From the NCBI GenBank assembly GCA_044371005.1, contig JBILUL010000131.1, positions 1 through 13,695 on the forward strand: 13,695 bases of DNA, given 5' to 3'. The translations under genes were made by a program, and so were the position numbers. The DNA is from UBA2402 sp044371005 (lineage in GTDB: Bacteria; Planctomycetota; Phycisphaerae; Phycisphaerales; UBA1924). The notes beneath the pieces are model-generated. The model ran no database searches. It was not told where the DNA came from and saw only the letters and a list, made by a program, of their open reading frames with translations. Below are positions 8,101 through 13,695 of the stretch, one piece after another (within the stretch, counting starts at the first letter, position 1; every line of letters starts with the position of its first letter).

Positions 8101-8638
8101 CCGCGGCGCGGGGCACAACGCCCCTGCTCTTGCTGACGCGGCTCATGCCTGCGGTGTCGGCACGATCCATGTGCGTACCAATCTGTTCGGCGGCGAGGAA
8201 GAGGCCCGGGCACTCCTTGACTCACGAGCCGCGGTGATCAGCATCGATCTGGTCGCTGATGAGGCCCGTACCTATGAATCGCTGACGGGCCGGAGCGACT
8301 ACGACCTGATCCGCGGCGGCGTCGAAGTCCTGGTGAATGAGGCCAGGCGTGACGAGTCCGCCGGCGCGGGCATGCCTTCGCGATGGATCGTGCCGCGGAT
8401 CACGCGGTGCGATGCTGTGCTCGATGAGATCGAGCGGTTCCACGATCGGTGGCTGCTGTTCGCGGGTGCGTGCGTGATCGATGCGCCTCCGCAATCCATG
8501 TCGGGTCCGCGGATCGAGGCACTTCCGCTGCCGCGGCTTGCGCGGCGGCGTCTTGAGCTGCTGCACCGCAGAATGGACCTCCGGCACGGCGTGATCACCG
8601 AGCCGCCCGTGCGGTGCACCATGGAGGTTGGAGCATGA
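5180..8638 (+). CDS. Maf-type (DUF115/MAF_flag10) glycosyltransferase with a long degenerate nucleotidyltransferase + radical-SAM-like tail
   Basis: This 1152-aa soluble protein has a Maf core typical of motility-associated factors that attach nonulosonic acids to flagellin. Core evidence is VVVSAGPSL (268-276), VVALDYHE (314-321) and IMIGQDLGF (404-412) within the DUF115 region (about 230-480). A helical Ala/Arg-rich linker spans about 525-665. Residues ~690-915 resemble an SpsF-type cytidylyltransferase fold (WSWIDPALIDAA, FTQAAPGLG, CTADESDIVALLQSL) but lack its N-terminal GSxRLPGK loop. Residues ~940-1100 follow a radical SAM barrel order (VELQVD, LTLRGAG, IHVRTN, ISIDLVADEARTYESLTG, DYDLIRGGVEVLV) with no CxxxCxxC. 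Typical Maf proteins are roughly 600-700 aa. The ATG has AGGGAG 7 nt upstream (5167-5172). The stop overlaps the neuA start (ATGA), so it is the first gene of the glycosylation operon. Assignment of the core is secure; the tail domains are my inference. Confidence 0.88.
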   Translation: MSTPSANPSPQRPIGGLAASAHPGGRPAPTDTTPEGEALLRKNLELLSQRSSAAVRAIHAADSADHLHFLHDDHGRWCARITDRGIARQACSFRDAAAEARAWAKKIDVTTAAAIVVRGFGCGHHIAALAAKMRHLGTIIIYEPDTALLREMLRRINLVECFGSSHVVLVTDPADASALAAGIAGLEGTLAAGLCVVDHPPSIARIGPTAEQFGQSLAHIVKAVRTNVVTTLVHSDVTARNCIQNLGTYVTVPGIQDLANVCAGHPAVVVSAGPSLRRNIALLSEPGIRDRVVIIAVQTTLKTLLARGIKPHFVVALDYHEISRRFYEGLTQADVEGVTLVAEPKCNPAILQSFPGVIRCTGDDVSDRVAGERLARDMGRIQPGSTVAHLAYYLARHLGCDPVIMIGQDLGFTDHQYYAPGAAIHDTWAGELSEFNTLEMLEWQRIARMRLLLRPVQDQQGRRIYTDEQMATYLVHFERDFARDAAAGLTIIDATQGGVAKAHTTVRTLRDALDAHATRPLPAIPAGTLSAQAASRREAARERLMELSRGAAELARMGRESQTLLKRMIDQPHDRRTVNTLIARVQAFGERAAANPAYWLVQFINQTGQLKRFRADRALDLNTELSASQRQLGQMERDLENVRWLTDAAEHLGTLLVQGLETLSGKPPVTRDPSVSDDATLRVTREQRRIIATVPLLDRCASLPTTLHRLSRCDTISQTVLLVPADSAAMDQAHQLAASLPGVSIQACERGNAMRERSKRVAHGRAWSRHAWRGGIANLTMFDEAYHPAQISAAMREHNADAAAIIGPDWSWIDPALIDAAAIRYLERPDTYGITFTQAAPGLGTCVLARRVVQEAAAVMGSHASIGGLLGYVPVAPQADPITKPVCPAIDPLIRDCPMRCTADESDIVALLQSLPADAPALEIARRISAWFDELDPDRYPIQMVELQVDHGTLPQAVAQWLSRQPMLPRALTLRGAGHNAPALADAAHACGVGTIHVRTNLFGGEEEARALLDSRAAVISIDLVADEARTYESLTGRSDYDLIRGGVEVLVNEARRDESAGAGMPSRWIVPRITRCDAVLDEIERFHDRWLLFAGACVIDAPPQSMSGPRIEALPLPRLARRRLELLHRRMDLRHGVITEPPVRCTMEVGA

Positions 8639-9384
8639 ACGAACAAGGACCCATCATCGCCGTGATCGTCGCCAGAGCGGGCAGCCGCGGCGTTCCCGGC
8701 AAGAACATCGCCTTGGTCGGCGGGCGTCCGTGCATCGCATGGACGATTGATGCCGTGCAGCAGTGCCCGAACATCAAGGATGTCGTGGTGACCACCGACG
8801 ATCAGACGGCTCGCCAGCTGGCGGCATCGATGGGTACCGAGGTCGTGGATCGCCCGGCGGAGCTCGCCACCGATTCAGCACGCGTGGATGACGCGGTAAG
8901 GCACTGCGTCGAGCGCTATGAGCTGCATCACACGCAGATCCGCGCGGTGGTCATCCTCTATGCCAATGTCCCCGTGCGTCCCGACGGTCTGATTGAACGG
9001 GCTGTCGCCCTCTTCTGCAAGAGTCGCTGCGACAGCGTCCAGAGCTACTCGCCGGTGGGAAAGCACCATCCCTGGTGGACCGCCCGGATCGATGGTGAGC
9101 AAACCGTCGCGGCGTGGGAGGAGGGCGCGGTCCTGAACCACGGCGTCTATCGCCGTCAGGATCTGCCTCCGGCGTACGTCCCAGATGGCGGCGTCCTGGT
9201 AGTGTCCCGCGAAGCGCTGCTCGAACGCGTTCCGGGCGTACCACGAGGGCCCCACGCCTTCTTCGGCAAAGTCCGCAAGGGAATCATCAATCCGGAGGGT
9301 TCCGTCGTGGACATCGACACCCCCATCGACCTGATTGTCGCCGACACGCTGCTGCGTCAGCCTTCCCGATCGGTGGCCGCATGA
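8635..9384 (+). CDS. neuA: Acylneuraminate cytidylyltransferase family protein (NeuA-like CMP-sugar synthetase)
   Basis: This 249-aa cytosolic enzyme is predicted to activate a nonulosonic acid (sialic, legionaminic or pseudaminic type) with CTP to give the CMP-sugar donor. The nucleotide-binding signature ARAGSRGVPGKN is at 13-24, VVTTDDQ at 51-57, an SARVDDAV helix at 81-88, and the metal-binding DID motif at 226-228, followed by TPIDLIVADTLL. The segment usually reading LQPTSPLR is ILYANVPVR here (107-115), so sugar specificity may differ. The start at 8635 overlaps the maf stop in ATGA and has GGAGG 7 nt upstream (8623-8627); the in-frame ATG at 8614 would add seven residues inside maf and is less likely. 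The next gene, neuB, overlaps its stop in the same way. Which nonulosonate is activated cannot be told from sequence alone. Confidence 0.93.
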   Translation: MNEQGPIIAVIVARAGSRGVPGKNIALVGGRPCIAWTIDAVQQCPNIKDVVVTTDDQTARQLAASMGTEVVDRPAELATDSARVDDAVRHCVERYELHHTQIRAVVILYANVPVRPDGLIERAVALFCKSRCDSVQSYSPVGKHHPWWTARIDGEQTVAAWEEGAVLNHGVYRRQDLPPAYVPDGGVLVVSREALLERVPGVPRGPHAFFGKVRKGIINPEGSVVDIDTPIDLIVADTLLRQPSRSVAA

Positions 9385-10493
9385 ATCAGCCATTCCCACA
9401 GCATTCTGCGGAACCTCCCAGCATTCAGATCGGCCACTGCACGATCGGCGCAGGCCACCGCCCCTACATCATCGCAGAACTGGGCGTGAATCATGACGGA
9501 GATCCTGAGCGGGCATTGGAACTGACCGATATGGCCGCGGACTGCGGTGCCGATGCGATCAAGCTTCAGTGCTTCGAAGCGGATCGCCTCATGAGCCGCG
9601 CGTCACGTCTTGCATCCTATCAGGAGCGAGCCGGTGAGCACGACCCGGTCGACATGCTCCGTCGCCTCGAACTCCCGCTCGATCAGATGCGGCGGGTGGT
9701 GCAGCGAGCCCACGACCGAGGCATTCACGCGCTGGTGACGGTCTTCAGCGTGGAACTGGTCGAACAGGCCGCGGCACTCGAGTGGGATGGCTTCAAGACG
9801 GCAAGCCCCGACATCATCCACCTGCCGCTTCTGGAGGCACTGATGTCCACCGGCCGCCCGCTGGTCATCAGCACCGGAGCCAGCACGCTTGATGAAGTGC
9901 AGCGGGCCGCACGGTGGCTGGCTCCCGCAACAGACCGGACGATGTTCATGCAGTGTGTCAGCAGCTATCCCACGCCGGCAGGACTCGAAGCGTTCGAGGG
10001 GATCACCGCCATCGCCCACGCCACCGGACGCCCCTGCGGCTACAGCGACCATACCAGCGCGCACGAAACCGGAGCCCGCGCGTGCGAGGCTGGAGCCGTG
10101 GCACTCGAAAAGCACATCACCTGGAACACCGCCGCGGCTGGCCCTGACCACGCCGCGTCCCTGGATCGCCAGGGTCTGCGCACCTACTGCGCGCTCGTTC
10201 GTCAGAGTCATGAAGCCGGGCGCTGGGGCACCGCGAGCCTGCCGGGCCGCAAGGAAGTCCTGGACATCGAAGGTGAGGTTCGGCAGGTCTCCCGCCAGTC
10301 TCTGGTCACGACGCGCGCGCTGCCCGCGGGCCACCGGCTCACCCGCGCTGATCTGACAATCAAGCGACCTGGCACGGGTCTGGCCCCGTGGTACCTGACT
10401 CAGGCCGTAGGCGCGACACTCGCCGCGGCGGTCGCAGCCGACACTCCCCTGTCGGCGGACGACATTGAAATGGTCCGCCACGTCGCGGCGTGA
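9381..10493 (+). CDS. neuB: NeuB-family nonulosonic acid (sialic/legionaminic/pseudaminic) synthase
   Basis: This 370-aa enzyme condenses phosphoenolpyruvate with a six-carbon amino sugar to form a nine-carbon nonulosonic acid. Domain 1 is a TIM barrel: IAELGVNHDGD (31-41), IKLQCF (60-65), KTASPDI (139-145), CVSSYPTP (192-199), GYSDHT (220-225), EKHIT (243-247) and GPDHAAS (254-260). H224 and H245 correspond to the metal-binding His pair of meningococcal NeuB. Domain 2 is the C-terminal SAF (antifreeze-like) domain, about 304-365, starting at VSRQSLVTTRALPAGHRL. Length is slightly above the usual ~340-350 because of an N-terminal extension of about 25 residues. The start lies in the ATGA overlap with neuA, so the two are translationally coupled. 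No epimerase (NeuC), PseB/C or LegB/C gene is in the window; the amino-sugar precursor must come from elsewhere. Confidence 0.95.
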   Translation: MNQPFPQHSAEPPSIQIGHCTIGAGHRPYIIAELGVNHDGDPERALELTDMAADCGADAIKLQCFEADRLMSRASRLASYQERAGEHDPVDMLRRLELPLDQMRRVVQRAHDRGIHALVTVFSVELVEQAAALEWDGFKTASPDIIHLPLLEALMSTGRPLVISTGASTLDEVQRAARWLAPATDRTMFMQCVSSYPTPAGLEAFEGITAIAHATGRPCGYSDHTSAHETGARACEAGAVALEKHITWNTAAAGPDHAASLDRQGLRTYCALVRQSHEAGRWGTASLPGRKEVLDIEGEVRQVSRQSLVTTRALPAGHRLTRADLTIKRPGTGLAPWYLTQAVGATLAAAVAADTPLSADDIEMVRHVAA

Positions 10494-10519
10494 ATCGGGG
10501 TTGCCCCTACGCTTGCCCC

Positions 10520-12280
10520 ATGTTTGATGAGAACCAACTGCTGGCGATGCTCACCTCCGGTCACGAGGTGGAGGTGCGTGCCATGCTCGAAGCGCACCTC
10601 AAGAAGCGTCCGGCCGATGCGCTCGCCAACAAGATCATGGCGATGATCCATGGTGCGCACATGGAGGAGGACAAGTCGCTGCCGTATCTGCAGCGAGCCG
10701 CGTACGCAGCACCCCGCGACGGGCAGATCCGGTTCATGCTCGCGAATGTGCAGATGGGTCTTCGCAAGCACAAGGATGCCCTCGCCTCGTACAAGGAATG
10801 CCTCAAGCTGGCCCCGGGCGATGTCGCCTCGGCCGATGGTGCAGGCAAGTGTCTCATCTCGCTGGGCCGCCTGGATGAAGGCCGCAAGATGTTCGAGTCG
10901 GCCATCACGGCCAACCCGACCACGGCCGATGCCTATGGCAACTACGCGACGGCGCTGGTACACATCGGCAAGGCCGATGAAGCGCTGACCGTTGCCCGCC
11001 GCGGCCTTGATCGTGTCCCGGAGAGTGCCTCGCTGCTCGAGTTCGTCGCCTACACCTCGAACTTTCCTCACACGGCGGACAATCAGTTCGTGAAGGAAGT
11101 CCACGAACGCTGGGGCCGCGCGATCGCCCGGGAGCGAGCGAGCGCACCTGTGCCGACGGTTCACAAGGATCGATCGCCGGACCGTGCGCTGCGCGTGGGC
11201 TTCATGTCCGGCGATTTCACACGCCACGCGTGCGCCCTGTTCATGGCGCCGGCAATTCAGAACTTCGATCGCTCCAGGATCGTTCCGCACTGCTATTCGA
11301 CCGCGCATACCGGGGACGGTGGCGATCAGCTCTTCCGCGCCTGCTGCACATTCCGGGACCTTCCTGAAGCTTCGCTCGATCAGACCGCCGCGACGATCGC
11401 CGCGGATGGCATCGACATCCTCATCGACTGCAGCGGCCTGACCCAGGGCCAGCGACTTCGTTCACTGATTCCGCGCTGTGCGCCGGTTCAGGCAACGTGG
11501 CTGGGGTATCCCAACACGACCGGCGTGCCGACGATGGACTGGCGCATCGTCGATGCGCTGACCGACCCGCCGGGCTCGGAATGGCAATGCTGCGAACGAA
11601 TCGCCCGCATTGAAGGGTGCTTCCTGTGCTTCACCCCCGATCGCGAGGCACCCGAGCCTGAGCCCACTCCGGCCACACTCAACCCCGATGAACCCGTGGT
11701 CTTCGGTTCATTCAACCGCATGACCAAGGTCAACTCGCAGACCCTTGATGCGTGGGCTGCGGTACTGCGGGCGGTGCCCAACAGCAGGATGCTGGTGAAG
11801 CTCCGGATCATGTCCGATGAACTGCTGCGCGAAGCACAGGATCTGTTCGTCCGCCGCGGGATCGATGCCAACCGGATCATCGCCGTCCCCTTCACCGAGA
11901 GTTCGCAGGAACACGCCCGCATGTACGGGCGCATGGACGTGGCGTTGGATGCCTTTCCGTACAACGGCACCACGACCACCTGCGAAGCCGCGTGGATGGG
12001 CGTTCCGGTCATCGTCCTGGCCGGCGACAGCCACCGTTCTCGCGTGGGCGTGAGCCTCAACACGGCTCTGGGCCAGACCGACCTGATCGCAGCAAACGTC
12101 GAGGAGTATGTCAGCATCGCCCAGACCCTCGCGGCAGACCGGGCCGCCCTGGGACGCCGCAAGCTGGGCCTCCGGGCCGCCATGAACGCCTCCATCCTGT
12201 GTGACGGCCCCGGCTACGCCCGCCGCTTTGAGCAGACGCTGCGGTCCATGTGGGTGGCCTGCTGTACGCAGAGCCGCTGA
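10520..12280 (+). CDS. TPR + GT41 (SPINDLY/O-GlcNAc-transferase-like) protein glycosyltransferase
   Basis: This 586-aa cytosolic protein has about four TPR units (roughly 15-175), a linker, and a GT41 catalytic region (about 223-580). GT41 evidence is RVGFMSGDFTRH (225-236), where H236 matches human OGT His498; DILIDCSGLTQG (299-310); APVQATWLGYPNTTG (321-335) followed by MDWRIVD; FGSFNRMTK (395-403), with K403 at the position of the UDP-contacting OGT Lys842; and DAFPYNGTTTTCEAAWMGVP (477-496). Such enzymes transfer GlcNAc or related sugars to Ser/Thr of proteins selected by the TPRs. The bacterial GHT motif reads GLT here. Start choice: ATG at 10520, 26 nt after neuB; a GTG at 10490 overlapping the neuB stop (596 aa) is possible, and neither has a clear Shine-Dalgarno site. 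Position after neuB suggests protein, possibly flagellin, glycosylation. Confidence 0.92.
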   Translation: MFDENQLLAMLTSGHEVEVRAMLEAHLKKRPADALANKIMAMIHGAHMEEDKSLPYLQRAAYAAPRDGQIRFMLANVQMGLRKHKDALASYKECLKLAPGDVASADGAGKCLISLGRLDEGRKMFESAITANPTTADAYGNYATALVHIGKADEALTVARRGLDRVPESASLLEFVAYTSNFPHTADNQFVKEVHERWGRAIARERASAPVPTVHKDRSPDRALRVGFMSGDFTRHACALFMAPAIQNFDRSRIVPHCYSTAHTGDGGDQLFRACCTFRDLPEASLDQTAATIAADGIDILIDCSGLTQGQRLRSLIPRCAPVQATWLGYPNTTGVPTMDWRIVDALTDPPGSEWQCCERIARIEGCFLCFTPDREAPEPEPTPATLNPDEPVVFGSFNRMTKVNSQTLDAWAAVLRAVPNSRMLVKLRIMSDELLREAQDLFVRRGIDANRIIAVPFTESSQEHARMYGRMDVALDAFPYNGTTTTCEAAWMGVPVIVLAGDSHRSRVGVSLNTALGQTDLIAANVEEYVSIAQTLAADRAALGRRKLGLRAAMNASILCDGPGYARRFEQTLRSMWVACCTQSR

Positions 12281-12605
12281 CCGGTTCCGGTTCAGTCCCC
12301 CACGGGCTTCGCTTCACCTTCGCCGCGGCTCCGCACCCGTTCGTGCGGATGTCCCGGTGCTGGGGTACCCTTGGGGTGGAATGAGGGGCCTGGTGCGTTC
12401 CGCTCCGCGGCGGACCATCGGCCTGACGAGATCGAACGGGTGCCACGGAAGCGAGCGCGCGGCGCTTGCACGAGGCACTCTCACATCCGAACAAGGAGGA
12501 GTGCATCCGCACTCTTCTTCCATGTCAACGCTGACTACCTCGGTCCCCAACCGCCCTGTCGCCGTCGCCCTTCCGTCCACCGCAGCCAGCCAATCGAACC
12601 AGACC
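12281..12605 (+). other. Non-coding gap of 325 bp with several small hairpins and a perfect Shine-Dalgarno sequence
   Basis: No gene is supported here. Three short stems stand out on the + strand: CTGACCGG/CCGGTTCAG with one bulge (12277-12295) on the upstream stop codon, a perfect 7-bp TCCGCAC/GTGCGGA stem with a 6-nt loop (12330-12349), and TCCGC/GCGGA (12399-12414). None is followed by a T-run, so they are not clear intrinsic terminators. AAGGAGGA at 12493-12500 is a near-ideal ribosome binding sequence but fits no good start: GTG 12501 is directly adjacent and ATG 12522 is 21 nt away. The frame of the downstream gene is open through the whole stretch but is Arg/Pro/Ser-rich and unlike the family upstream of 12606. 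Confidence 0.45.
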
Positions 12606-13643
12606 ATGCGAGCCCTGATCAAGCACCACGCCGGCCCCGAGCTCGAGTTCACCACACAGCGGGCCAAGCCGGTCCCGGGCCCCCGCGATGTGCTCATCCG
12701 GATCACCAAAGCCGGCATCTGCGGCACCGATCGACACATCTGGGAGTGGGATGCCTGGGCGGCCAGCCGCATTCCCGTTGGCATCGTCACCGGCCACGAG
12801 TTCGTCGGCATCATTGAGGCCGTCGGCGCCGCGGTGACCCGCTACCAACCCGGCCAGCGCGTGAGCGCCGAAGGGCACATCACCGCGGGCATCGACTACA
12901 ACTCCAGAACCGGCAACGCCCACATCGCCAGCGATACGCGCATTCTGGGCATCGACCGCGACGGCATCTTCGCCGACTACGCAGTGGTTCCCGAGGAGAA
13001 CGTCTGGCCGGTGCATCCGAGCATTCCCGACAAGGTCGCGGCGGTGCTCGATCCGCTGGGCAACGCCGTTCATACCGTGATGGCAGCCGGCGTCTCGGCC
13101 AAGAGCGTGCTCATCACGGGCACGGGCATCATCGGGCTCATGGCCGTGACCGTTGCCAAGGCCGCAGGCGCTGGGCGCATCTTCACGACGGATATGGATC
13201 CGCGCCGCCGCGAACTGTCCCGCAAGCTGGGTGCGGTCGATGCGTTTGACCCGCGTGATAACGGCTTCATCAATGTCATCCGCGGTGCATGCCGCAACGA
13301 AGGCGTGGATGTGCTGCTGGAAATGTCAGGGTCGCCCGCCGCGTACGACCAGGGCTTCTCGTGCCTGCGCAACGGCGGCACCGCCGCACTCCTTGGCATC
13401 CCCTCCAAGCCGCCGACATTCAACATCACCCAGCACGTGGTCTTCAAGGGCGCCACCGTCCTTGGCATCAACGGCCGCAAGATGTTCGAGACCTGGTACC
13501 AGATGGAAGAACTGCTCGTGGGCGGCCGCCTCGAACTCGATGACATCATCACCCACGAGTTCCCCATCGAACAGTTCCGCAAGGGCTTCGAGACCATGAT
13601 CTCCGGCGAGGGAATCAAGGTCGTGCTGAACGTGAACGGGTGA
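12606..13643 (+). CDS. tdh: L-threonine 3-dehydrogenase-like zinc-dependent MDR enzyme lacking the structural zinc site
   Basis: This 345-aa medium-chain dehydrogenase aligns along its length with E. coli Tdh (341 aa), which oxidises threonine to 2-amino-3-ketobutyrate with NAD+. Catalytic parts are kept: C39 in ICGTD, H64-E65 in TGHEFVG, H91 in EGHIT, and DPLGNAVHT (149-157). The Rossmann motif is TGTGIIGL (171-178), with TTDMD (194-198) at the NAD-selecting strand end. MFETWYQM (293-300) and DDIITHEF are Tdh-typical. The structural zinc lobe that should carry four Cys has A94, D97, S100 and A108 instead. ATG 12606 gives the family length. ATG 12522 or GTG 12501 in the same frame would add 28-35 Ser/Thr/Pro/Ala-rich residues, and the AAGGAGGA near 12493 keeps that open. 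It is 325 bp after the GT41 gene, so probably separately expressed. Confidence 0.88.
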   Translation: MRALIKHHAGPELEFTTQRAKPVPGPRDVLIRITKAGICGTDRHIWEWDAWAASRIPVGIVTGHEFVGIIEAVGAAVTRYQPGQRVSAEGHITAGIDYNSRTGNAHIASDTRILGIDRDGIFADYAVVPEENVWPVHPSIPDKVAAVLDPLGNAVHTVMAAGVSAKSVLITGTGIIGLMAVTVAKAAGAGRIFTTDMDPRRRELSRKLGAVDAFDPRDNGFINVIRGACRNEGVDVLLEMSGSPAAYDQGFSCLRNGGTAALLGIPSKPPTFNITQHVVFKGATVLGINGRKMFETWYQMEELLVGGRLELDDIITHEFPIEQFRKGFETMISGEGIKVVLNVNG

Positions 13644-13647
13644 AGAA

Positions 13648-13695
13648 AGTTCCAGAGTGCCTGAGTTCCGAAGTGCGCAGCATGCGGTGCACTTC
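13648..13695. repeat. Short direct and inverted repeats after the tdh stop
   Basis: Two imperfect 13-nt direct copies (13648-13660 and 13664-13676; both start AGTTCC and end AGTGC/AAGTGC) are spaced 16 nt apart. The second copy's last seven bases, GAAGTGC (13670-13676), form a perfect inverted repeat with GCACTTC (13689-13695) around a 12-nt loop. The window ends on the last base of the stem, so it is unclear whether a terminator tail or further repeat copies follow. Confidence 0.35.

Noticed and set aside
1..13695. Frequent CCGCGG / GCCGCGGC palindromes
   Set aside because: Most are adjacent Ala codons (GCC GCG) in a GC-rich genome and the frequency is roughly what composition would give; no spacing pattern.

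Overview
The window is GC-rich, densely coding bacterial chromosome with short gaps and no mobile element, phage gene, CRISPR array or RNA gene that I can recognise. The large Maf-type glycosyltransferase, the nonulosonic acid genes, the TPR/GT41 transferase, the GC-rich codon use and the mixture of good and absent Shine-Dalgarno sites suggest a planctomycete, possibly of the Phycisphaerae. This is inference from style and gene content; no rRNA or other phylogenetic marker is present to prove it.

Left part (1-4957). The 3' half of purH runs in from the left edge on the + strand and converges on a block of five - strand genes. In transcription order these are a two-TM membrane protein with an NTF2-like tail (starts 4957), a class I SAM methyltransferase (starts about 4242), a short-chain dehydrogenase (starts 3507), a single-domain globin (starts 2612) and a CPA2-type cation/proton antiporter (starts 2125). 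They look like separate housekeeping or accessory genes rather than one pathway. The globin is odd because Cys stands where the haem-ligating proximal His should be.

Middle and right part (5180-12280). A 222-bp divergent intergenic region with a nested dyad separates the - strand block from a + strand operon: a 1152-aa Maf (DUF115) protein, a NeuA-like CMP-sugar synthetase, a NeuB-like nonulosonate synthase and a TPR + GT41 (SPINDLY/O-GlcNAc-transferase-like) protein. maf/neuA and neuA/neuB overlap by ATGA, which implies translational coupling. The logical reading is synthesis (NeuB) and CMP-activation (NeuA) of a sialic-acid-like sugar, then transfer to protein, classically flagellin, by Maf and/or the TPR-GT41 enzyme. 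The Maf protein is nearly twice the usual size. Its C-terminal ~460 residues look like an SpsF-type nucleotidyltransferase domain followed by a radical-SAM-like barrel, and both have lost their catalytic signatures. This is the best candidate for something undescribed in the window.

Right end (12281-13695). A 325-bp non-coding stretch rich in small hairpins leads to an L-threonine 3-dehydrogenase-like zinc enzyme that keeps its catalytic site but has lost all four structural-zinc cysteines. The last 48 bases hold short direct and inverted repeats.
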